A DNA stretch of 64,000 bases from Ilyonectria destructans (Eukaryota; Ascomycota; Sordariomycetes; Hypocreales; Nectriaceae), in assembly GCA_020740775.1 (NCBI GenBank), contig JAHEWK010000005.1:2728001-2792000 (forward strand), given 5' to 3'. The notes under the pieces are model-generated. The model saw only the letters and a program-made list of their open reading frames with translations. It was not told the origin of the DNA and searched no databases. Position 1 is the first letter of the stretch. The number at the start of each line of letters is the position of its first letter. Both the position numbers and the translations under genes were made by a program. Shown in pieces: positions 56,187 through 64,000 of the stretch.

Positions 56187-56918
56187 CTACAGCTTCAATC
56201 TCTGGGCAATCAGGATCCCCTCCGCAAAGGTTCCGATGCGGGCGTCGATGGCACAGCCCTCAGCCTCAAGCTTCTTGCACTCGTCCCACAGGTTCGCCAG
56301 GGGAACGGTAAAGACCTCGATGAACTCATTCTCCTCCAACTCGGGCTTCGGGTTCTGGTTCTCGGGCAGCGACATGTCGATAGAGACGTGGACCATGCGC
56401 AGGTTGGTGTTGCAGAAGCCCGGGTCGTTGTACATGATGGGCGACGTCTCCGTCACCACGCCCACGTAGCCTGTCTCCTCCTTGAGTTCGCGCACGGCGG
56501 CCTGCTCAGCCGTCTCGCCGGCGTCGATGAGGCCAGCCGGGACCTCGATTGTGACCATGGCGATGGGGGGTCGGTATTGCTTCTGCAGGATGATTTCCTT
56601 TCCGGTTGGCTTGTCGAGGATGGCGACAATGCCGACGCCGTCGATGTCAGCGTCCTTGGGCCGTGTGCGACGCTCTGCGGACTCCCATGTTCGGGTGACG
56701 CCGTTGGGATCTTGGTAAGTCGTCCTGGAGGAGATGAGAGTCAGCGAGCGTGCAAGATGAAGCTAGAATAGAGCATCGTTACTTGACTAGCTTGGTCCAG
56801 CGGGCCTCCTCCTCGGGCTGTGTTGTTTTCAGTTAGGAGCGAGTCAATCAAGACGTCGGATAATGAAAGCGCGTACCAGTGGACCTGTGGAGAGAATCTT
56901 TGCATCCGAAATCGACAT
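56187..56918 (-). CDS. YSA1: ADP-ribose pyrophosphatase (Nudix, YSA1-like)
   Basis: Three exons (56877-56918, 56783-56817, 56187-56724) give 204 residues; the second exon is only 35 nt. The Nudix box is exact: G-LIDAG-E-TAEQAAV-RE-L-K-EE-T-GY, preceded by the conserved IEVPAG. An aromatic/basic N-terminal half (WTKLVKTTYQDPNGVTRTWE) matches ADP-ribose pyrophosphatases, which split ADP-ribose to AMP and ribose-5-phosphate and so prevent non-enzymatic protein ADP-ribosylation. The acidic EENEFIEVFTVPL loop is also typical. The symbol follows the yeast orthologue type. Tail-to-tail with the 55134 Nudix gene. Confidence 0.94.
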
Positions 56919-57333
56919 TGTTGCTGTCTATGTCTATTCTATCTGTTGGTTGCAGTGTTAGAGTGGAGCAGCTTCGTTGTGTGGCAGCTCGAGGAGTACC
57001 CCGCCGAAGTTCGGTGAGGGGCAGATGACTACGTCAGTGATTGGTTACCCTGGAGCCAACTAGACGCTCGCCCGAGATTCTCAACGCCGTTCCAGAATTG
57101 AGATGTTCTTGTATTAATATTTATAAGTGCTAAAATGGAACCGATGGATATATTTTCTATCTGAGAGCTTCATTGGAAGGAGTGTTTATTTGAACTGCAA
57201 TATTTGGGAAGACATACTCATGCTGAGTAAAAATAGTTCATTATTCCTTCGCAATATCTAAAAAGAGTGTGACTATCAACCGCACTTTGGAATTACAAAA
57301 CTGAGTCGCACCAAACTTGCATCTAGCTTTCCC
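56919..57333. other. Intergenic region between YSA1-like and OPT genes
   Basis: About 415 bp: the upstream region of the YSA1-like gene and the 3' side of the OPT transporter, both minus strand. A/T-rich in its second half. No gene is seen. Confidence 0.5.
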
Positions 57334-59749
57334 TTACCAAGTCTTCGGACCAAACGTCTCTCCTTCGCCAACCGTCTTTAAAATAGCTGCATAACTCGCG
57401 TCCAAGGTATTGTATACACCCACATTTCCCCACCATTGTGGAATCGTCACGCCCGGGAACGTAATCGCAAAGAAGATAATAATGGTGCTGATAATCAGGC
57501 CGGCATCCAACGCTGCCGCAGTCGTGTAGGCGTATGTCTTCCACCAGCCATTCCACTTGGTGCGGACCCATTTGTTGACAATGAGTCCCACGATGGCCCA
57601 TGTTGAGAAGCTCAGCGGCGTAGCTGGAGGCAGCCAAGCCATCGCACCCAACATGACGGGTCCGTGGAAGTGACGGAAGAAGGAGAACTTTAGCACCTTG
57701 GTGAGGACATACAACAAGATGGGGAATCCAGCACCGATGAGCCAGAACCAATTGAATACGGAATACATGCCTCCTTCGCCAAACATGCGACGTGGGCCAA
57801 TGACTCCCCAGACGATACTGGACGAAAAGAAGGCCCTACCGTTGGGACAGGTGAAGTGGTCCGCCTGCTCGTTGTCGCAGATGTTCTCGATGTTGCCGAG
57901 CGTCCAGTTCATGACGGCAATCTGCACGAATGAGGCCCAGATGGTGGCTACAACTTGACACGAGAAGGTGACCCGGGGCGGAACCTTCATGTAGTGGGCC
58001 ATCTTGAGATCAGCACTGTAAGTCTGAGCCTGGCCGAGCGTGATCGTGCTGAAGACTTTGAAGATCATGACTCCAATTGGGCGCCCTGGGATCATGAATC
58101 CAGCGAGGAACGGGGAGACGACGTTCAGACTGAGCAAGATGTTGGAGACGGCCAGAATCATGGTTGTCGGGATGATGAAGACGAGCGCAATCACGATGGC
58201 GACAAAGAAGGCCCACCATGGGAGCTGAGAATGGTAGCCCTCGGTGGTGGCGAAACCTAGCCCGACCGAGACAAGGAACAGGGCGAGATACCACCAGTCG
58301 GGGGCTTCGACGTAGTTTCTCATCAACTTCATGTGAATATCTGGCTCTTGGTTACGTGCCGCTCGGAACCGGTACCAGACTTCCTTGCCGTGGTATAGTC
58401 CGATATGGACAAAGGCGGCAGTCAGCGCCGCAAACGACAGACCATAGTTTAGCGCCAGAGTGGGCGACAAGAAGAGCGGCGAGTACTGCTTGTACTTCGC
58501 ATCATCAAAGGTGAAGCTGTCTCCGAGGATCTTGCTAACGTTATAATAGCCCTGGGTGTTGTCAAAGGTCTGCGAAGTGACAATGGGCAGGTACTCTGAA
58601 TAGAGCGCGCCCGAGTACACGATTCCGATTGAGGAGATGATGACGAAGAAGAAGAGTCCGATGAGAGTGTTGACGTGGGAATTTGTCGGGGCTAAAATGG
58701 GATCACCCAAGTACGCCGTGACATAAGTCCAGTCAAATGTGATGGGAATGAGTGAGAGCCCAGTGAAGCCGCCAAAGAGCTGGTTAACAACAACATTGTT
58801 TGGCTTGGCCCACGTCACAAACGCAAAGACCGAAAGTCCCTGCCAGAGAACTCCTGGGATCCAGTAGTAGCAGAACATGCCGGCAGTCACAATCCCGAAC
58901 CAACGATACCTGCTGATAAGCCATCCGTTGGAGTGAGCGCCGTCGCTCTTACTCTTGTCGTGCAGAGCATAGAACAGGGACGTGTTGGCAAACTGGCTCG
59001 GCCACATCATAGCGGCTGGCCAGATGAGAAATCTTCGGAATAAGCCCGCTAGAGAGATTCCGATGAGCTGGGAGCTGAGCGTAAAGAGCAGCGCAAAGCC
59101 CCAGCCGAGGTTGACGTTGTAGAAGGGCTTGCCCTGCAGCGCCAGCAGGGCGTTGGTGCTGTAGGTGTAGCTGATGGACACATTGGACATGAGCGTGACA
59201 ACGACGTGTTCCTTGATTGTAAAAGGGCCTGGGTTAAAAGTCCAGCGTACGCCAAATGTGTTGAAGACTCGCGTAGTCACGACCTTTGCCCAGAAACAAC
59301 CGAGGGGGTAGACGAGCAGCTGGACAACCAGCGCAGGGAAGTTGATGGCAGGGCTCCTACGTGAAGTATGAGTATTTTATATTGACTGGCACTGAAAGAG
59401 CTTACCTCATGCTGAGAAACATGTTGAGAGCGGCGCCAATCGTCACGAAGATCATGCCCAAGACCCAGGCCCTAACAGTGTTTGCGACCTCTTTGCCATC
59501 GGTGTTGCGAACAGCAGCTCGCACTTCCTCATACGGCGAGTCCTCTGAGAAGACGCCATCGGGCTGGGTAACTTCAGTGGCATCAAAGTCCACGGCATTC
59601 TTGCCGCCGGTGTCGATATCTTCCTTGGGGCTATCGGAACCACGTGGGCTGGGGGTGGCCTCGGTTGGCATTGAGCCCTTCTCGGGAACCTCAATTGGGT
59701 CGACCGAGATCCCGTCTACAGTGTCATGACTTTTAAAGGGATTCTTCAT
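57334..59749 (-). CDS. Oligopeptide transporter, OPT family
   Basis: Two exons (59406-59749 and 57334-59356; 49-nt intron, GTAAGC donor, GTAG acceptor) encode 788 residues. An acidic/Ser cytosolic N-terminus of about 85 residues (possible phosphorylation and ubiquitin control) is followed by 14-16 hydrophobic spans. Family signatures are the FNPGPFTIKEHVVVTLMSN segment, containing the NPG motif, and MKVPPRVTFSCQVV, a KIPPR-like motif. Proteins of this family are proton-coupled importers of tetra- and pentapeptides, including glutathione in some members, at the plasma membrane. The C-terminus GETFGPKTW is complete. I chose the ATG at 59749 (MKNPFKSHD) over an upstream in-frame ATG at 59818, because the latter gives an unusual Cys-rich start. 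The location beside sulfur- and glutathione-related genes is suggestive but may be chance. Confidence 0.94.
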
Positions 59750-60835
59750 TTTGAACAAAGTTGCAGTGTCTAAGACGGCTGGACACGAGAAAGGCCAGTA
59801 AATGCAACGAGGGGACAACAGGTGTTAAATACTACGTTCCCCACGTTACACACCTCATTAAGAACCCATGAGGAGGTTTGATCGGCATGGATTGAGTTTG
59901 CCTATCCACCCGAGCGTATGGAATCTTTGATAAAGTAGACCGCTCGGCCGGTCGTTCGAGGGCCTGATGTGGGAGGGTTGCAATCTACAACGGGCCCTTC
60001 GCGATCGGATCATGAGACCGAAGGTCGGCCAACCCTTCCGTTCCCGACGAAGGATCAGTTTCGCGTAAACCGTCGGAAACAAATGAGCCTCCCGTGCTCA
60101 ATCACCATATCTCTCGTCTGGCAAAATGCGCCAAGCGGGGCCATAACCGGCAAGTTGGACGGAACTCAGTGAGGGGAAACCCAAGCGTCGAACAAAAGAA
60201 CCCTGTCGACGCAATGACACCGTATCTCAACCCCCAAACCGGCATCACCAGTACCCACAGAGATAAGCGGCGCATGGTGGTTGTGTGCTCTGTATACGCA
60301 ATCAGGCTCGAAACCTGTCTGAACTGGGCAGATTAGACGAGCATGGTGTGAGGGTGTGCGCGAACACCCCGGACGGAGGCTCGACTATCGGAGGTTGAAG
60401 CCGGTCTGGTCGGGGTGGCGTCTGGGGAAGACTCCACCTCGGAGGTATTTGAGCGCCGTCTGTTAACGTTACACTGAGGATCTGTCCAGGGTAAATGCGA
60501 ATCTGGTTAAGAAGTAACGCCTGTTATACGCGAATTCCCTGCATACGTCAGGTCGGATATAATTATATGTGCAGCTCGCAAGGATTAAATGTGTGCATTC
60601 TTGATGATCTGGTTATCTTTCCTTTCGTTATCGCAGTCAACACAACACAGCATCTTTCTAAGTGCAAGGGCTCGAGTCGTTGATTCTCGTAGCCTTAGTA
60701 CCATGCCCTAGTCAAAGCATTCTTAAAGCGATGGGTAGGGTGACAAAGTTAGTAGCTGATGATTTGAAGCCAAGCGAATGTACGTAATTTTTGCCTGCTA
60801 TATCCAAAGGTATATACAAAAAGGTAATTATCCAA
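59750..60835. other. Upstream region of the OPT gene
   Basis: About 1.1 kb between the OPT start and the GH16 stop. It includes ACCTTCGGTC-like inverted motifs near 60013 that also occur at 54.5 kb. Only short open frames; no gene seen. Confidence 0.45.
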
Positions 60836-61858
60836 CTATCTGAGGCGGCGCATCTGAGAAGACGCCAAGCACCTGGCCTTAGACGTTCCCTGAACCACCG
60901 GCTTTCCGAGTTCGGTCGTTTCGTCGATGCTGCAGACCTTCTGGCACGAGCTTGCGTCAGCAGGACCATACAGGATCTCAATCCACTGAATCTGCTGGTA
61001 TGCAACGCCGCCCTCGTCCATCTTGCCGGTCCAGGAGCCGCCGTTGCTCCAGGCGTTGAAGATCAGGGACGAAGCATCCTTGGGAACCTGGAAGGAGTTG
61101 ACAGCCGTCTGCAGGCCATCGACGCTCCAGACGGTCTGGTCGGGGGTCCAGTCCAGACGGTGGGTTGCCCACTTGGACCATGTAAGGCCGTTGGCGAGAG
61201 TGACGGTCTCGGAGGCGCCCTCGACCTCGCCACCTGCGTCGGTGTACGAGGGTTGGTTGGTGTAGTGGATGACGTTGTCGACGTCCGAGGTCAAGACCTC
61301 AATGTCGGCCTCCTGGACGTTGGCGAGTTCTGCAGCGTCGCGGTAGGTGAACATGGCGGTGCAAGCGCCCTCGGAACCGATGGTACGAGCGAACATGCGC
61401 ATCGAGGCATACTGGTGCTGTTCGATGGTCTCAAACTCAGAGGCCGACTGGAAGCCATGGTGACGAGCAGTACGCATGGTCAAGAAAGTGTCGCTGGCAG
61501 GGACATCGTCGGTGTTCTCCTGGATGTAGATGTTGTTGAAGGTGTTCTGCATGGGGAAGTCGGAGTCTTCGTTGGACCAGTTCTGCAGGCCCCAGGTCTG
61601 GGCAAACTCAGACTCCCAGTTGAAGTAGTCGCTGGTGAAGCCCGCGTTGGCGTTGCCCTCGAGGGTGCTGATGAGGTCGGGGATGCTGGCGTACTGGGAC
61701 AGCGAGCGGAAGTCGAAGAACATGTGGTTGGCGTAGTAGGTCGGCTTGGTGCCGTTGCTCAGATAGCAATCGCACTGCGAGTTATCGACCGTGGTCGAGG
61801 CGAGGGCGGCCGGCGCCGCAGCAAGAAGAGAAGCAAGGAGGGACTTGGAAGAATACAT
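60836..61858 (-). CDS. Secreted GH16 glucanase-like enzyme
   Basis: A single exon of 340 residues. A signal peptide (about 1-20, KSLLASLLAAAPAALAS) precedes a GH16 beta-jelly-roll domain. The catalytic signature ExDxE is present as E183-A-D185-I-E187, with E183 the presumed nucleophile and E187 the acid/base. Surrounding family features include the aromatic strands WATHRLDWTPDQTVWSVDG and IFNAWSNGGSWTGK. GH16 enzymes cut or transfer beta-1,3/1,4-glucans in fungal or plant cell walls. Cys pairs (CDCY near the start, CQKVCS near the end) probably form disulfides. There is no obvious GPI-attachment tail: the C-terminus is basic (SSQMRRLR), so the enzyme is predicted to be freely secreted. Exact linkage specificity is not readable. 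Confidence 0.92.
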   Translation of the reverse strand: MYSSKSLLASLLAAAPAALASTTVDNSQCDCYLSNGTKPTYYANHMFFDFRSLSQYASIPDLISTLEGNANAGFTSDYFNWESEFAQTWGLQNWSNEDSDFPMQNTFNNIYIQENTDDVPASDTFLTMRTARHHGFQSASEFETIEQHQYASMRMFARTIGSEGACTAMFTYRDAAELANVQEADIEVLTSDVDNVIHYTNQPSYTDAGGEVEGASETVTLANGLTWSKWATHRLDWTPDQTVWSVDGLQTAVNSFQVPKDASSLIFNAWSNGGSWTGKMDEGGVAYQQIQWIEILYGPADASSCQKVCSIDETTELGKPVVQGTSKARCLASSQMRRLR

Positions 61859-64000
61859 GATGAACAACAACTCAGTTGAAAGAACGAATGAATGATGAAT
61901 GAATGAATGGCTTGGTTGGACTACATCACCATTGCGTTCGAGCAGTCCCAGCCTTATGTATGCTATGGTCGTCGGGATTAGGATCCTTTCCCCTTCCCAA
62001 TTAGACTTGAATCTTTGTTTTGAAGGTTATCCATGCTTCCAGAAGCATGGGGCAAGGATGACATGTCGGCGAACGGGGCGAAGCAAGACATCACGCCTAG
62101 CCATCCATGAGTAGTGCCGGACGAGTTTGGGCCAGGAGGAACATGTCCGCTAGAGAGTATAGGTATGGACGAGAGCCAAGGAAACAACGCGATAGGCCGG
62201 GTCGCATGTTCCAAAACGTGGTGGACAGACACAGCCTGGGGAATTATCCCCTGTCGCGTGGGTTGAGGATCGGATCACCGGCTTAGTCTCATCGGTTGCG
62301 AAACACTAGCTTGAGGCTGAAGCCTGATATGGCCCAAGGGGACGTTACAGAGCGTTCTTCTCTTGTGGTCTGCATGATCGATGTGGGATTCGAACGTCAT
62401 GTAGGAGCTGGAGGATGAATGAAGGGACTGAGTTCGAGTATGTCATCCCATAGCAACATCTTCAGATTGATGATTGAATTGGAGATTACCTGCTTGTACC
62501 GTCATGCAGTCTTCAATTCTGCGCAACCTGCTTTGTGCAGGTGCCAGTTGTCATTTTATTCTTTAAGCAGATGGGCCTGTCGTGCGATTTAAACCCGTCT
62601 CTGGCCAAGAAGGAGTGCCGTCGGCAATTCTCAGTACTGGAGTCGGGATCGAATGGTCGTGATGACCGAGTCGAGACTCATTGAGGCTCAGTGCCCTGAT
62701 TGGATGAGATACGGTTGAAGGAGAGAAGGGGTGAGATTTGTGCGGAGTTGAGTGACTTCGTGAGGCGGCGCAGGCGAAGGATTCAATTAATCCAATCTGC
62801 TTTAAATCCCTTCAGTCGCTGGTCAAGTCCTGTTAATCTTACAGCTGCGTCTTTACCAATCTATTGAGATGGTTGGGGTAGACCTCTCGTTGTGTGAGCA
62901 ACGCCACAACTGCACACCAAAAGTTGAAACATAAAGGAGTCTACTACTTTGTAGTAACCTTAACTTTTAACCATGATTGAGTGGCGTATCCTCTGGATTC
63001 TTAACCACATGCTGGTTGAGCGCTGAGGCTGATATTACTGGGAGATGCAAGGGGTTTGGCGTGTCGCAGTTTCGTTCACAGCCACCTCCGTCCACCCTAG
63101 CTGAAGGCCCAGTCTAAGCGTTTCTCACCTGGTCTGAGCGGCATCCTTTAGCTACAGTTTTGGCGGGAATGTCCGGTGGCTAGACCCGGACTGCCACGGT
63201 GAGTACGGCCGTTAGAGTCCGGCGGTGGCTAATGACGGCTCCGGAGCTAGCGGGCCCGGCGCTGGGTCAATCAGCTGAACCAGCCCGGAGGTTTTAAGAG
63301 TCCACTCCGGATGGGCCTGGGGAGTTTAGCCGTCGGGCGGGTTAGCAGTCGGCCGCTGAGGTCGAGAGACAAGCAATTTCGCACATTGAACGAACAATGC
63401 GGCATCCGCAAATCGTGGTCGTTCGTACCTCCTCGTTCCCGAAATTGCACCGTGCCTTTCCTATTGTCTTCGTTGAGGGCGTCTAGATTGGCGCCCTTCT
63501 GATGCTGCCTAGCCGTCTACGCGGCCTCTTGCTGTCCGTTATGGATGCAACGTGCCTCGGTGTCATCTTCCCAACGGCCACATCACTATCCTCAAAAAAG
63601 CAGTCAGCAATCCGTTCCTGGATCTGGATTATCTGGCTAGACGAGTTTCAAGCGCCGAAAGCCCGGGCTGCCCCCATGTCCACGCCGCCTTGCAGCCCTC
63701 ACCACGTCACGCCCTCGTCAGCGACGAAGCAGAATTGGGAAAACGGGACCGCGCGAGGACATTGGTATGCGCGCATCGAAGGGACATTTGTAACCGAGCG
63801 TTGTGAGATTGCGCGGCGCGGCTCCTTCGTGAGTGCCTGAGTGAGGCCGGCTCCAATCGCATTCTACGTCAGAATACGAGTTGGGTGGACTTTGAACTTG
63901 GCCATTCCGCTTTGGGGAGGTCGGTATCTACGCGCTCACGACCTATCGAAATGACGATCTCTTTGTTGTTTCATCCATGTCGCCAACTTTCATTTCGTCA
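61859..64000. other. Upstream region of GH16 gene and unannotated right edge
   Basis: The last 2.1 kb. The first part is the GH16 promoter and leader, with an ATGA microsatellite at 61886-61908. Beyond about 62.3 kb no gene can be supported; a 112-codon plus-strand frame at 63502-63840 has no recognisable domain. A cluster of CCGGA/TCCGG sites at 63172-63311 may belong to the promoter of a gene outside the window. Confidence 0.45.
61886..61908. repeat. ATGA microsatellite
   Basis: Short ATGA/GAATG repeats about 30-50 bp upstream of the GH16 start codon, in its 5' leader. Confidence 0.8.

Noticed and set aside
62381..62400. TTCGAAT-like word resembling a tRNA T-loop
   Set aside because: The flanking five-base arms do not pair and no acceptor or anticodon stem can be drawn; no tRNA is called.
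63502..63840. Plus-strand open frame of 112 codons at the right edge
   Set aside because: No recognisable features and a composition like the surrounding intergenic DNA.
1..64000. Biosynthetic gene cluster or defence-like island
   Set aside because: The O-methyltransferase, OPT transporter and hydrolases are spread out among housekeeping genes with no polyketide synthase, NRPS, terpene synthase, P450 or NLR-type gene, so there is no support for such a cluster.

Overview
This window is nuclear DNA of a filamentous ascomycete. Genes are monocistronic and lie on both strands. Introns are short (about 45-165 nt) with GTAAGT/GTATGT-type donors and CAG/TAG acceptors. Non-coding DNA is long and often C/T-rich. 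The protein complement (PH-BEACH-WD40 protein, OST subunit WBP1, ISY1, complex I 9.5 kDa subunit, CysA-type acyltransferase, OPT transporter, cerevisin-type protease) fits a Sordariomycete, most probably Hypocreales. I cannot fix the genus. No tRNA, rRNA, CRISPR or intact transposon was recognised.

Left third (1-28.5 kb): a catechol-type O-methyltransferase (298-1297, -), a low-complexity fungal protein (3032-4657, -), an 8-kb gene-poor stretch (4658-12715), a candidate 44-residue protein (12716-12901, -), a GH47 alpha-1,2-mannosidase (13612-15411, -), a membrane-anchored PAF-acetylhydrolase-like esterase (18274-20037, +), a 1026-residue disordered protein (20420-23500, -) and a vacuolar-type subtilisin (24193-25862, -).

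Middle (28.5-48 kb): a BEACH protein of about 2615 residues in six exons (28556-36661, +) convergent with the complex I 9.5 kDa subunit (37076-37378, -). That subunit is divergent from WBP1 (38076-39669, +). Then come a possible small membrane protein (40544-41056, -), splicing factor ISY1 (41675-42462, +) and a Pro/Ser-rich protein (45469-47855, +).

Right third (49-64 kb): a CysA-type serine O-acyltransferase (49465-51039, -) whose upstream region carries a perfect match to the fungal sulfur-regulator consensus; a divergent fungal protein of unknown function (51507-52691, +); a secreted glyoxalase-like protein (53023-53757, -); two tail-to-tail Nudix hydrolases (55134-56129, + and 56187-56918, -); an oligopeptide transporter (57334-59749, -); and a secreted GH16 glucanase-like enzyme (60836-61858, -).

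The genes do not form one obvious pathway or biosynthetic cluster. Loose themes are N-glycan assembly and trimming (WBP1, GH47), sulfur and peptide acquisition (CysA, OPT, protease) and metabolite housekeeping (Nudix pair, glyoxalase). I found no convincing new multi-gene system. The observations best worth following are regulatory and gene-structural: the sulfur-control motif at cysA, an ATG-only first exon in ISY1, optional microexon or retained-intron structures, and a recurring GTAC-centred palindromic motif confined to intergenic DNA.
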